This document shows, one piece after another, positions 35,004 to 44,346 of a DNA stretch of 64,000 nucleotides (its first letter is position 1; the number at the start of each line of letters is the position of its first letter). The notes under the pieces were generated by a model. The model saw nothing but the letters and a program-made list of their open reading frames with translations, ran no database searches and was not told the origin of the DNA. The position numbers were made by a program, and so were the translations under genes. Origin of the DNA: Jeotgalibaca sp052266715 (GTDB lineage: Bacteria; Bacillota; Bacilli; Lactobacillales; Aerococcaceae); the NCBI GenBank assembly GCA_052266715.1, contig JBQPRB010000005.1; one strand, written 5' to 3'.

Positions 35004-36383
35004 ATGGTAAAACATACACGTTATGAAAATAAAAAAGTATTAGTTCTAGGACTCGCACTGAGTGGATTTCATGCAGCAAAATTGTTGCATGAGCTCGGGG
35101 CTATGGTCACAGTGAATGATTCTAAACAATTAGCTGATAATCCGGATGCACAGGAATTAATTGCATCCGGTATTCGTGTTATATCGGGCTATCACCCAGT
35201 CGATTTGTTGGATGAGTCATTTTCTTATATTGTCAAAAATCCTGGAATCCCTTATTCCAATGAAATGGTAAAGCGTGCTCAGGAACTGGGTATCCCCGTT
35301 TTTACCGAAGTAGAATTAGCCTATGAGATTATGGATGCGTCTTTAGTTGCCGTGACCGGTTCGAATGGTAAAACAACTACGACCACAATGATTCACGAAA
35401 TCTTGAAAGCGGATCGCCAAAAAGGAGAAGCGCATAAGGCAGGTAATATTGGCATTCCAGCTTCCACCATTGCAAATGAGGCAGGTATGGATGACGATAT
35501 CATTATGGAATTATCAAGTTTTCAATTGATGGGGATTGATATCTATCACCCTCATATTGCCGTGATTACAAATATCGTTTCTTCCCACCTGGATTATCAC
35601 GGAACCAGGGAAGCATATGTTGAAGCGAAATGGCGTATTACGATGAATCAAACAGCAGAGGATTATCTCGTATTGAATTGGGATCAAGCTGAATTACAGG
35701 AATTATCCAAAAATGCGAAGGCACAGATTATTCCCTTTTCAAGAACACAGGTATTAACAAAGGGTGCTTATGTTCAGGATAAGTGGCTTTATTTTCAGGG
35801 TGAAAAAGTAATGCCCGTTGAAGCAATTGGTGTACCTGGTTCTCATAATGTTGAAAATGCCTTGGCAGCTATTGCGGTTGCAAAGTTAAAGGGTACTTCC
35901 AATGAAACCATTATCGCAGCCTTATCGACATTTGGCGGCGTTAAACACCGCATTCAATACGTAACTGAAATAGAAGGCCGATTATTCTACAACGATTCCA
36001 AATCAACGAATATCACAGCTGCACAAACCGCTTTAAATAGTTTCCCGGACAAAGGGATTGTCTATCTCGCAGGCGGGCTGGACCGGGGAAATGCTTTTGA
36101 TGAGCTCGTACCCAGTCTAAAAAACGTAAAAACCATGATTTTATTTGGTGAAACAAAAGAAAAACTTCGTGATGCTGCAGAAAAAGCAGGTGTTTCTCAC
36201 GTTATTGAAACAGAAGATGTCGCAACTGCAGTCCCAGAAGCTTTTGCAAGCAGTAAACCAGGAGATGTCATTCTCTTGTCGCCCGCGTGTGCAAGCTGGG
36301 ATCAATATAAAAACTTTGAAGTTCGCGGAGATGTATTTATCAAAGCTGTGACTGAATTGAAACAAAAACAAGAGGAGAGATGA
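35004..36383 (+). CDS. murD: UDP-N-acetylmuramoyl-L-alanine--D-glutamate ligase
   Basis: 459 residues from ATG 35004 (GGAGGA upstream). The ATP loop VTGSNGKTTTT (about 112), ELSSFQL and HRIQYV with YNDSKSTN are the Mur ligase signatures. It adds D-glutamate in the cytoplasm. murE and murF are not in this cluster. Confidence 0.96.
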   Translation: MVKHTRYENKKVLVLGLALSGFHAAKLLHELGAMVTVNDSKQLADNPDAQELIASGIRVISGYHPVDLLDESFSYIVKNPGIPYSNEMVKRAQELGIPVFTEVELAYEIMDASLVAVTGSNGKTTTTTMIHEILKADRQKGEAHKAGNIGIPASTIANEAGMDDDIIMELSSFQLMGIDIYHPHIAVITNIVSSHLDYHGTREAYVEAKWRITMNQTAEDYLVLNWDQAELQELSKNAKAQIIPFSRTQVLTKGAYVQDKWLYFQGEKVMPVEAIGVPGSHNVENALAAIAVAKLKGTSNETIIAALSTFGGVKHRIQYVTEIEGRLFYNDSKSTNITAAQTALNSFPDKGIVYLAGGLDRGNAFDELVPSLKNVKTMILFGETKEKLRDAAEKAGVSHVIETEDVATAVPEAFASSKPGDVILLSPACASWDQYKNFEVRGDVFIKAVTELKQKQEER

Positions 36384-36384
36384 C

Positions 36385-37482
36385 GTGAAAATTCTACTAT
36401 CAGGCGGAGGTACTGGGGGGCACATCTATCCAGCACTTGCCCTCATGCGTCGCATCAAATCTATCCAACCGGATGCAGAGTTTTTGTATGTCGGAACTGA
36501 ACGCGGATTGGAAAGCACAATCGTCCCGAAAGCGGGAGTCCCTTTCCGGTCTGTAGAAATTCAGGGATTACGACGTTCTCTCTCTCTGGAAAATTTTAAA
36601 ACGATTTATTTGATGTTGACCAGCGTGCAAAAATCAAAAAAAATCATCAAGGACTTTCAACCGGATGTGGTTATAGGTACCGGAGGATATGTATGTGCTC
36701 CCGTCTTGTACGCCGCTTCAAGGTTGGGTATTCCAACCGTTATCCATGAACAAAATTCTGTGGCCGGGGTAACAAATAAATTTTTGGCGCGTTTTGTAAA
36801 CCGCATTGCCATCTGTTTCGAGGATGTCCGGGATGATTTTTCAAAATACGGTGATAAAGTTGTTTACACGGGCAATCCCCGAGCGCAAGAAGTGGCCGAA
36901 GGAATTGATATTGCCTCTCTTGTGGATTATGGACTTAAGGATACTCTGCCAACCGTCCTTGTCTTTGGCGGTAGCCGAGGAGCAGAGAAAATCAATCAGT
37001 CGATGATTGAAGCGGCTTCTTCTTTCGAAGGCAAAAAGATGCAGGCTATTTTGGTCTCGGGTGAGACCCATTATGATAAAATCAATACCCAAATCAGCAG
37101 TTTGGTTCCACAAGCGACCAATGTAAAGGTTGTTCCGTACATTGATAATATGCCTGCTTTATTTCGCAAGGTTGATTTAGTCGTTTGTCGAAGTGGCGCA
37201 ACAACGTTAACCGAATTGACGGCTCTAGGAATTCCAAGCGTTTTAATTCCAAGCCCATACGTAACGGCAAACCATCAATTAAAAAATGCTGAAAGCTTAG
37301 CCAGAAATGGAGCAGCCTTTATTCTGGAAGAAACCGAGTTGAATGGAAATCGTTTATTTGAAATGATTGATGAATTGTTGTCCAGTCAATCAAAAAGAGA
37401 AAAAATGTCTACTCGGGCCATTGAGCTGGGAGTACCCGATGCTTCCGATCGCCTATTCAAAGTCATGCAGGAAATTATGTAA
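36385..37482 (+). CDS. murG: UDP-N-acetylglucosamine--lipid I transferase MurG
   Basis: 365 residues from GTG 36385 (AGAGGAGAG upstream). GGGTGGHIYPALA at the N-terminus, GTGGYV, HEQNSVAG and the C-terminal CRSGATTLTEL and PSPYVTANHQ are MurG signatures. It makes lipid II at the inner membrane face. Confidence 0.97.
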   Translation: MKILLSGGGTGGHIYPALALMRRIKSIQPDAEFLYVGTERGLESTIVPKAGVPFRSVEIQGLRRSLSLENFKTIYLMLTSVQKSKKIIKDFQPDVVIGTGGYVCAPVLYAASRLGIPTVIHEQNSVAGVTNKFLARFVNRIAICFEDVRDDFSKYGDKVVYTGNPRAQEVAEGIDIASLVDYGLKDTLPTVLVFGGSRGAEKINQSMIEAASSFEGKKMQAILVSGETHYDKINTQISSLVPQATNVKVVPYIDNMPALFRKVDLVVCRSGATTLTELTALGIPSVLIPSPYVTANHQLKNAESLARNGAAFILEETELNGNRLFEMIDELLSSQSKREKMSTRAIELGVPDASDRLFKVMQEIM

Positions 37483-37505
37483 CTCAGGTCGGAGGTGAGT
37501 GCAGC

Positions 37506-38282
37506 TTGAAATGGTTTAAATCCAACAAAGAAAATCAAAGAAAAAATCCACAACAGCCTGTCAAAAATTATCTTGGATTGTATGCAGGATTGACAATCGG
37601 ATTGATGACAACCGCCTATTTAATTTCTCCATATGGGAAAGTAGGCGACATGTATGTGGAGGGAGACAGCATTGTCCCCGAGCAACTCATTTTGGATGCT
37701 TCAAAAATCACACAAAAGCAAACGGTGGTCGGTACATTAGTCAGCGAAGAAGCAATCGAAGCTGAGATCATAGCTGCCTTGCCGCAAGTAAAAAGTGTAA
37801 AAGTTCAATGGCAAAAATTGAATGATATAGTTCTGGAAATACAGGATTATGAAACGATTGCCTATTTAAATGATGCCAACGAATATAACAGTGTTCTGGA
37901 AAACGGCTTTATTGTGAATGAGGCACATAAAATTCCTATCGGTAACAAACCACTGCTCACTAAATTCGAGCAGGGTCCAATTTTGAATGAACTTATTGTT
38001 ACTTTCAAAGAAATAAGCAAGGATATACAAAATAGCATTTCTGAGATTAAATACATGGGTACAAAAACGAATCCATACAAAATTTCGATTATGATGAACG
38101 ATGGCAACCAGATTATCGCCAACATTACGGATTTTTCAAAAAAAATTGGCTATTACCCTGATATGCTCCAAAAGTTGGATGGAAAAAAAGGGACTTTTGA
38201 TATGGAAGTAGGGGTATTTTTCACCCCGTTCAATAGCAAGGCTCAAGAAGAAATTGACATCGAAACAGATTCTCAAGAATAA
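37506..38282 (+). CDS. divIB: cell division protein DivIB/FtsQ
   Basis: 258 residues from TTG 37506 (GGAGGTGA 8 nt upstream). A basic cytoplasmic tail, one membrane helix (about 24-42) and a POTRA domain beginning MYVEGDSIVPEQLI are followed by a beta domain. It stabilises FtsL and DivIC at the septum. The sequence is divergent, as is normal for this family. Confidence 0.9.
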   Translation: MKWFKSNKENQRKNPQQPVKNYLGLYAGLTIGLMTTAYLISPYGKVGDMYVEGDSIVPEQLILDASKITQKQTVVGTLVSEEAIEAEIIAALPQVKSVKVQWQKLNDIVLEIQDYETIAYLNDANEYNSVLENGFIVNEAHKIPIGNKPLLTKFEQGPILNELIVTFKEISKDIQNSISEIKYMGTKTNPYKISIMMNDGNQIIANITDFSKKIGYYPDMLQKLDGKKGTFDMEVGVFFTPFNSKAQEEIDIETDSQE

Positions 38283-38334
38283 TTGAATTTTTCGTTGATT
38301 AATTGTGAAAAAACTTAAAAATAGTGTGCGGTTA

Positions 38335-38343
38335 TGCTAAAAT
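38335..38343 (+). promoter_or_regulatory. extended -10 element upstream of ftsA
   Basis: TGCTAAAAT, a TGn extended -10 with TAAAAT at 38338-38343, in the 185-nt gap between divIB and ftsA. The -35 is weak. This would give ftsAZ a dedicated promoter with a leader of about 120 nt; nothing else was recognised in the gap. Confidence 0.5.
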
Positions 38344-38467
38344 GGATAAGGTATAAACATTTTTACAAAAACAAGCAAACTTAAAAACGAAACAACATTG
38401 AACCGTCAATATCACAAAGGTCATTTTCGTTTTGTGCATGCATCAGTAAATGGAGGTTTCAATAAAA

Positions 38468-39823
38468 ATGAAGAAACAAGGTTCGTTTGTCAGCCTGGAT
38501 ATTGGAACCACTTCAATAAAAGTAGTTGTGGCGGAATATGTAAACAATCAATTGAACGTTATTGGAGTAGGGAATGAAATATCTAAAGGACTTAACCGTG
38601 GCATAATTGTGGATATTGATGAAACAGTAGCATCGATTAAAAAAGCGGTTGAGCAAGCTGAGAAAAAATCAGGAAATAAAATTCAACAAGTTATTGTGGG
38701 AATCCCGGGTAATCAGATCAGTATTGAACCTTGCCACGGTATGTATGCTGTAGCGAGTGAAAATAAGGAAATCACAGATCGGGATGTTCAAAACGTTTTT
38801 GAAGCAGCACGAGTAAGATCCTTACCACCTGAAAGAGAAATAATTTCCGTCATTCCAGAAGAATTTATCGTGGATGGCTTTGACGGAATTCGTGATCCTC
38901 GTGGGATGATAGGTGTACGTTTGGAATTATATGCAAGTATGATTACAGGTCCAAAAACGATTGTCCATAACATCAAGCGTTGTGTGGAACGTACAGGTTT
39001 GGTTATTCAAGATATGGTTGTCCAACCGTTGGCAATCTCAAGTATTGCCATGAACAGGGGCGAGCGCGATTTCGGAACGATTTTGATTGACATGGGTGGC
39101 GGCCAAACAACTGCCTCAGTCATGCATGATGATCAATTGAAATTCGTTTATGTCGATCCTGAAGGCGGCAATCTTGTGACCAAAGATATATCGATTATCT
39201 TAAATACGACGATGGAAAATGCGGAATATATCAAACGTGAATATGGCTATGCTATTCCGGAAGATGCCTCGGATGATGAATACTTTCAAGTACCTGTCAT
39301 CGGCAAAGAAGATCCCGTTAAGGTTGATGAAAAATATTTATCAGAAATCATAGAAGCAAGAATTGTCCAAATTTTCACTACAATCAAAAAAGCGTTGGAC
39401 CAAGTGGAGGCTCGCGAATTACCGGGTGGGATTGTCCTGACTGGTGGAGCGTCAGCTATTCCTGGAGTAATGGAGTTAGCTGAAGAAATCTTCGAGGTAA
39501 ACGTAAAACTCTATATCCCAGAAGAAATGGGTATGCGGAACCCTATATTTGCTACAAGCCTGGGCTTGATCAAATATATGGGCGAGCAGGATGAAATCAA
39601 TCTGGTTGCAAAAAAACGGGCTGGAAAATCTGTTCAGGAAGCACCAAAAGTCGTTCCAATACAACAAAAACAGCAAAAGCAACAACAGCCTGTTCAAAAA
39701 GAAACGGTTCAATATCAACAACAAGAGCCGGTTCAAACGCAACAGCCAAAAGAAAATGAAGGAACTAAAAAATCATCATTTATCGAACAAGCTAAGCAAT
39801 TCATACAATCTATCTTTGAATAA
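38468..39823 (+). CDS. ftsA: cell division protein FtsA
   Basis: 451 residues from ATG 38468 (GGAGG 11 nt upstream; a short in-frame ATG at 38450 overlaps that ribosome site). Actin-fold motifs are SLDIGTTSIKVVV, IDMGGGQTTASVM and VLTGGASAIPGV. The C-terminal linker (about 385-430) is rich in Gln/Pro, and the tail KKSSFIEQAKQFIQSIFE is the expected amphipathic membrane anchor. It tethers FtsZ to the membrane. Confidence 0.96.
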   Translation: MKKQGSFVSLDIGTTSIKVVVAEYVNNQLNVIGVGNEISKGLNRGIIVDIDETVASIKKAVEQAEKKSGNKIQQVIVGIPGNQISIEPCHGMYAVASENKEITDRDVQNVFEAARVRSLPPEREIISVIPEEFIVDGFDGIRDPRGMIGVRLELYASMITGPKTIVHNIKRCVERTGLVIQDMVVQPLAISSIAMNRGERDFGTILIDMGGGQTTASVMHDDQLKFVYVDPEGGNLVTKDISIILNTTMENAEYIKREYGYAIPEDASDDEYFQVPVIGKEDPVKVDEKYLSEIIEARIVQIFTTIKKALDQVEARELPGGIVLTGGASAIPGVMELAEEIFEVNVKLYIPEEMGMRNPIFATSLGLIKYMGEQDEINLVAKKRAGKSVQEAPKVVPIQQKQQKQQQPVQKETVQYQQQEPVQTQQPKENEGTKKSSFIEQAKQFIQSIFE

Positions 39824-39855
39824 TCCAGGAATACAGACAAGTAGGAGGAAAAGTA

Positions 39856-41115
39856 ATGGAATTGGAATTTGACTCAATCATGAGTGGTGGAGCAATCGTT
39901 AAAGTAATCGGTGTTGGTGGAGCCGGTGGTAATGCGGTTAATCGTATGATCGAAGAAGACGTTAAAGGTGTAGAATTTATCGTTGCCAATACAGATACAC
40001 AAGCTTTGAATGCTTCAAAAGCAGAAACAAAAATTCAATTGGGACCTAAATTGACAAAAGGTCTAGGTGCAGGCTCGATTCCGGATGTAGGTGGAAAAGC
40101 TGCTGAGGAAAGTGAAGCACAATTAGCTGAAGCATTGGCTGGCGCTGACATGATTTTTGTAACATGTGGAATGGGAGGCGGTACCGGTACAGGTGCAGCA
40201 CCGATTGTTGCTAGAATTGCAAAAAGTCAAGGCGCTTTGACAGTAGGAGTTGTAACACGTCCGTTCAGCTTCGAAGGTCCTAAGAGAGGCCGTTATGCTG
40301 CAGAAGGTATTGCTGAAATGAAACAAAACGTGGACACACTGGTTATCATCTCCAATAACCGTCTACTTGAGATTGTTGACAAGAAAACACCGATGCTTGA
40401 AGCATTCCGTGAAGCAGACAACGTATTGCGCCAAGGGGTTCAAGGAATCTCTGATTTGATTACAGCACCTGGTTATGTAAACTTAGACTTTGCTGATGTT
40501 AACACTGTCATGAAGGACCAAGGTTCCGCATTGATGGGTATCGGGATTGCTTCAGGTGAAAATCGTACGGCAGAAGCAACCAAAAAAGCTATTTCTTCTC
40601 CATTGTTGGAAGTTTCCATCGATGGCGCAGAACAAATCTTGTTGAACATTACAGGTGGATCAGACTTGACATTGTTTGAAGCACAAGACGCATCGGATAT
40701 CGTTGCACAAGCTTCCACAAGTGAAGTTAACATTATCTTCGGTACCTCTATCAACGAAAACTTGGGAGACGAAGTTATTGTTACGGTTATTGCAACAGGT
40801 ATCGATAATGAACGTAAGAAAGAAGAAAAAAAAGCAGCTAACCGTGGCGGAAGCCCATTTAGAGGTCGTAAAGAAGTAGCACCTCAACAATCACTACAAT
40901 CTGAAAGACAAGAACGCCAATCAGCACATGAAAATGACGTGGAACCTGAAAAAGATTTGTTTGGTGACTGGGATATTCGTCGTGAATCCAGCGTTCGTGA
41001 CACGAATACACAACAATCAAACGAAAATTACCCACGCTACCAACAAACGAACGAAGATGAATCTGGTGATGATGAGTTGGAAACACCACCATTCTTCCGT
41101 AAAAGACGTAGATAA
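39856..41115 (+). CDS. ftsZ: cell division protein FtsZ
   Basis: 419 residues. The tubulin signature GMGGGTGTGAAP (about 105-116), VGGAGGNAVNRM and the T7 loop region NLDFADVNTVM are present. After a hydrophilic linker (about 318-400) the C-terminal peptide is DDELETPPFFRKRRR, the site that binds FtsA and SepF. Codon bias indicates high expression. The next gene starts 2 nt after the stop. Confidence 0.98.
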   Translation: MELEFDSIMSGGAIVKVIGVGGAGGNAVNRMIEEDVKGVEFIVANTDTQALNASKAETKIQLGPKLTKGLGAGSIPDVGGKAAEESEAQLAEALAGADMIFVTCGMGGGTGTGAAPIVARIAKSQGALTVGVVTRPFSFEGPKRGRYAAEGIAEMKQNVDTLVIISNNRLLEIVDKKTPMLEAFREADNVLRQGVQGISDLITAPGYVNLDFADVNTVMKDQGSALMGIGIASGENRTAEATKKAISSPLLEVSIDGAEQILLNITGGSDLTLFEAQDASDIVAQASTSEVNIIFGTSINENLGDEVIVTVIATGIDNERKKEEKKAANRGGSPFRGRKEVAPQQSLQSERQERQSAHENDVEPEKDLFGDWDIRRESSVRDTNTQQSNENYPRYQQTNEDESGDDELETPPFFRKRRR

Positions 41116-41117
41116 TC

Positions 41118-41798
41118 ATGACCATTGTTTCAAATTGTCGTCAAATCGTTAAAACGATTGAATCACAATTGAATACCGTAAATCGTAACCGGGACGCTGT
41201 CACATGCGTCGCGGTTACAAAATTACGTACGCTGGAAGAAACAGAGATTCTTTATGAGGAAGGCTTCCGTCACTTTGGAGAAAATCGTCTCGAGGGGCTG
41301 CACGAAAAACAAGCGTATTTCAAGCAGGCAGACATTAAATGGCATTTTATTGGTTCTTTACAAACGCGTAAAGTCAAAGATGTCATTAATTCCATCGACT
41401 ATTTTCATTCTTTGGATCGGGAGTCACTGGCAAAAGAGATTAATAAACGAGCAGAAAAACAAGTTTCTTGTTTTGTGCAAGTGAATGTCAGTGGGGAAAA
41501 ATCTAAACATGGTATTTCACCAGATGAACTGGATGCGTTTATTGAAATGCTGGAAAAATATCCCAAGATAAAGGTCATCGGTTTAATGACAATGGCCCCA
41601 ATTGATGCAGACGAAGATATGCTCCGCGGATGTTTTAAAAAATTAAAACACTTGCAAGAAGGTATTGCTGCCAAAGCACTGTCCTATGCTCCGTGTGCTG
41701 AAACAAGTATGGGAATGAGTCGTGACTACCCGATTGCTATCCAGGAAGGGGCAACGTTCGTCCGAATCGGCTCATCTTTTTTTGAAGAAATAAATTAA
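41118..41798 (+). CDS. ylmE: YggS family pyridoxal phosphate homeostasis protein (YlmE)
   Basis: 226 residues. The PLP lysine is in TCVAVTKLRT (about residue 35), and HFGENRL, WHFIGSLQTRK and CAETSMGMSRDYPIAI are family motifs. These are non-enzymatic PLP-binding proteins. It sits directly after ftsZ, as in the Bacillus ylmD-ylmH region. Confidence 0.94.
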   Translation: MTIVSNCRQIVKTIESQLNTVNRNRDAVTCVAVTKLRTLEETEILYEEGFRHFGENRLEGLHEKQAYFKQADIKWHFIGSLQTRKVKDVINSIDYFHSLDRESLAKEINKRAEKQVSCFVQVNVSGEKSKHGISPDELDAFIEMLEKYPKIKVIGLMTMAPIDADEDMLRGCFKKLKHLQEGIAAKALSYAPCAETSMGMSRDYPIAIQEGATFVRIGSSFFEEIN

Positions 41799-41818
41799 GC
41801 AGGGAGTGAGAAAGGAAA

Positions 41819-42262
41819 ATGGGTATCAAAGACAGTTTTCGAACCTTTTTTGGACTAGATGAGGAATTTGATACATCAGATTGTGATTCACATTCTTATG
41901 AATATGAATCCGAAGTCGCTCACACATCCTCGAAGGCATTGAATCAAGCAAGTGGAAAGGTCATCCCGATTGGGAAACGGCCGACTACCCAAAAAGCTAG
42001 TATTCATGTTATCGAGCCCCGTGTTTATTCAGAATCTGAGAGAATAGCCAATTACTTGATAAATAATGAGTCGGTCTTATTGAATTTCAGAAGAATGGAA
42101 CAGGATCAAGCAATTAAAGTGGTCGATTTTATTGCAGGTTCCATTTATGCAATTGGTGGCGATATGAAACAAGTGGGGGAAGGGATATTTCTCTGCACAC
42201 CCCGCGATGTCGAAATCGCCAAAATCGAAACAGAAGAACCACGAGATAGTTATTACTACTAG
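41819..42262 (+). CDS. sepF: cell division protein SepF
   Basis: 147 residues. An N-terminal amphipathic helix (MGIKDSFRTFFGL), an acidic/Ser-rich linker (about 14-60) and a C-terminal alpha/beta domain (about 62-137) with FRRMEQDQAIKVVDFIAGSIYAI. SepF polymerises and anchors FtsZ to the membrane. Confidence 0.95.
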   Translation: MGIKDSFRTFFGLDEEFDTSDCDSHSYEYESEVAHTSSKALNQASGKVIPIGKRPTTQKASIHVIEPRVYSESERIANYLINNESVLLNFRRMEQDQAIKVVDFIAGSIYAIGGDMKQVGEGIFLCTPRDVEIAKIETEEPRDSYYY

Positions 42263-42306
42263 TTACCCACCATGTTTTGAAAGTCATGGTAAGAAAGGAG
42301 TCGCAG

Positions 42307-42594
42307 ATGGCACAGATAATTATTTGGCTTTTGGATGTAATTCCTACAGTCATTGATGCTTACACGACATTGTTGTTTGTCTATGCACTTTTAACATGGT
42401 TACCGAATGGTTACAATTCAAGATTCGGGCAATTTGTTGCTCGACTAGTCGAGCCTTATTTAAATGTATTTCGTCGCCTCATTCCTTCAGTAGGAATGGT
42501 GAGCTTCAGCGTCCTGTTTGCTATTTTATTCCTGCGTTTAGTGGAGTATGGTGCACAGGCTATCCTTATTTATCTTCTTCGCTTAGTCCTATAA
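42307..42594 (+). CDS. ylmG: YggT family membrane protein (YlmG)
   Basis: 95 residues from ATG 42307 (AAAGGAG 6 nt upstream). It has two hydrophobic segments (about 14-36 and 67-90) and the family motif VEPYLNVFRRLIPSVGMVSFSV. The function is unsettled, with links to division-site organisation. It is in the conserved sepF-ylmG-ylmH-divIVA order. Confidence 0.92.
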   Translation: MAQIIIWLLDVIPTVIDAYTTLLFVYALLTWLPNGYNSRFGQFVARLVEPYLNVFRRLIPSVGMVSFSVLFAILFLRLVEYGAQAILIYLLRLVL

Positions 42595-42615
42595 TCAGGT
42601 ATGGAGGGGAACATG

Positions 42616-43395
42616 ATGGAACAAGTTTATCAACATTTTCGTAAAGAGGAACAACCTTTTATCGATATGGTCGAATCATGGGTGGTTCAAGTGCAACAAC
42701 AGTATGCGCCTTACTTAACCGATTTTCTTGACCCCCGTCAACAGTACATCATTGAAATGTTGATTGGTAAAAGAGGGGAAGTACGAACACAGTTTTACGG
42801 CGGATATGAAGCTGCTGAACGAAAACGAGCACTCATCTTTCCGGATTATTTTGAACCCAAGGATGGTGATTTTGACCTACAGTTGGTTGAAATAAATTAT
42901 CCAGAAAAATTTACCACTTTATCTCATGGCCAAATTCTGGGAACTTTAATAGGGTCTGGAATCAAAAGGGAAATGTTTGGTGATATTATGTCCGATGGCC
43001 AGAGATGGCAATTTTTTGTCGCCCAGTCGGTTCAGGACTATGTGCTGACTCAAGTAACAAAAATTGGCAAAACGACTGTCCGATTGGAAACAAAAAAATA
43101 TACCGATTTGATTCTTCCTATTGATGATTGGACGATTGAACATGATACCGTTAGCTCTTTGAGAATTGATACCGTGATATCAGCTGTATACAATATTTCT
43201 CGGCAACGGGCAAAAGAATTGGTAGCAGGTGGAAAGGTCAAATTAAACTGGGCAGCATATGATCGCCCGGATTTTGAATTGGGTATTCGTGATATCCTCT
43301 CTATACGAGGATATGGGCGAATCCAGATCAGGGAAATTGAAGGCAAGTCAAAGAAAGATAAGTGGCGCGTAGAATTAGGCGTCCTTCGTAAATGA
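42616..43395 (+). CDS. ylmH: S4-domain RNA-binding protein YlmH
   Basis: 259 residues from ATG 42616 (GGAGGGG 6 nt upstream; an ATG one codon earlier and one at 42601 are alternatives). The C-terminal S4 domain (about 180-250) has SLRIDTVISAVYNISRQRAKELVAGGKVKLN. Family members bind the large ribosomal subunit and help rescue stalled peptidyl-tRNA complexes. In the cluster between ylmG and divIVA. Confidence 0.92.
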   Translation: MEQVYQHFRKEEQPFIDMVESWVVQVQQQYAPYLTDFLDPRQQYIIEMLIGKRGEVRTQFYGGYEAAERKRALIFPDYFEPKDGDFDLQLVEINYPEKFTTLSHGQILGTLIGSGIKREMFGDIMSDGQRWQFFVAQSVQDYVLTQVTKIGKTTVRLETKKYTDLILPIDDWTIEHDTVSSLRIDTVISAVYNISRQRAKELVAGGKVKLNWAAYDRPDFELGIRDILSIRGYGRIQIREIEGKSKKDKWRVELGVLRK

Positions 43396-43420
43396 ACACA
43401 GTCGAGAGGAATTGATAGAC

Positions 43421-44050
43421 ATGGCACTTACACCGTTAGATATCCAGCACAAAGAATTTGAATCAAAAATGAGAGGCTATGACAAAGTTCAGGTTGATGA
43501 CTTTCTAGATTTGATGAAACGTGAATTTGAGCAGTTAATCAAGGATAATAAGGATGTTGAAAAGAATCTTAAGTTCGCTGAAGAAAAACTTCAACATTTT
43601 GAAACGCTTCAAGATGCTCTGAACAAATCCATTGTAGTGGCCCAAGATGCTGCTGATCGCTTGAAAGAAAACGCGCGTAAAGAAGCTGAAATCATTTTAT
43701 TTGAAGCTGAAAAAAGTGCTGATAAATTGTTGAAAGAAGCAGCTGATAAAGCGGCCCAAATCAATCAAGAAACAGCAAGTGTGCGTCGTGAAAGCCGTAA
43801 TTTCAGACAAAAATTGCAATTAATGGTTGAATCACAAATGAATTTAATCAATAATGAAGAGTGGGATATTTTGTTAAATACCACTCCCGAGAATGATATT
43901 CATACGCCGACTTTGGACGAAGTTTTAATGAATCGTACACATAAAGTGGATGATCTGATTAAAACTTCAAACTTTGATGATGTAGAAGTTATCAAGCCTG
44001 AACAAGAGAAATCAGAAGGTCAAGTAGAAGCTATTGAAATTCTAGCCTAA
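43421..44050 (+). CDS. divIVA: DivIVA domain protein
   Basis: 209 residues from ATG 43421 (AGAGGA upstream). MALTPLDIQHKEFESKMRGYDKVQVDDFLD is the membrane-curvature-sensing N-terminal domain, followed by long coiled coils (about 35-145) and a variable acidic tail. It marks poles and septa. It ends the division cluster. Confidence 0.96.
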   Translation: MALTPLDIQHKEFESKMRGYDKVQVDDFLDLMKREFEQLIKDNKDVEKNLKFAEEKLQHFETLQDALNKSIVVAQDAADRLKENARKEAEIILFEAEKSADKLLKEAADKAAQINQETASVRRESRNFRQKLQLMVESQMNLINNEEWDILLNTTPENDIHTPTLDEVLMNRTHKVDDLIKTSNFDDVEVIKPEQEKSEGQVEAIEILA

Positions 44051-44073
44051 ACAAAGTAAAATACATTAAGTAA

Positions 44074-44102
44074 TTGACGATTGGAACAACCAAAGATTAA
44101 AT
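44074..44102 (+). promoter_or_regulatory. promoter of the ileS leader
   Basis: TTGACG (44074-44079), 17-nt spacer, TTAAAT (44097-44102), 24 nt after divIVA. The leader RNA would start near 44109. Confidence 0.6.
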
Positions 44103-44108
44103 ACTAGT

Positions 44109-44306
44109 AGCGAGTTGACGATAGGTGTGAGGTCAACAGTCCCTATAATCGGCGGATCATCCATGAAATATTTTGCTGAACAAAAGTAAGCAAAATCGCC
44201 TGAACCGCGTTAACAGTTTCTAGAGAAAGCAATTATATTTTAAATGCTTAAAATTGGGTGGTACCACGAAGACTTCGTCCCTTTACCGGGGAGGAGTCTT
44301 TTTTTG
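44109..44306 (+). promoter_or_regulatory. T-box leader of ileS
   Basis: The T-box core TGGGTGGTACCACG is at 44255-44268, followed by a terminator whose arms are AAGACTTCGTCCC and GGAGGAGTCTT plus a T-run (44269-44306). Uncharged tRNA(Ile) would stabilise the antiterminator and allow ileS transcription. Upstream there is a short AUAGG/CCUAU stem and a 9-bp ATTTTGCT-type hairpin. An ATC at about 44138-44140 (TATAATCGG) could be the isoleucine specifier, but I could not confirm the Stem I fold. Confidence 0.85.
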
Positions 44307-44346
44307 CTTTCTCAAAAATAAAAAAACTAATGGGGGAAAACAGTTC

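Noticed and set aside
36145..36351. 68-residue frame on the + strand inside murD
   Set aside because: Out-of-frame shadow of murD with no ribosome site and low-complexity composition.
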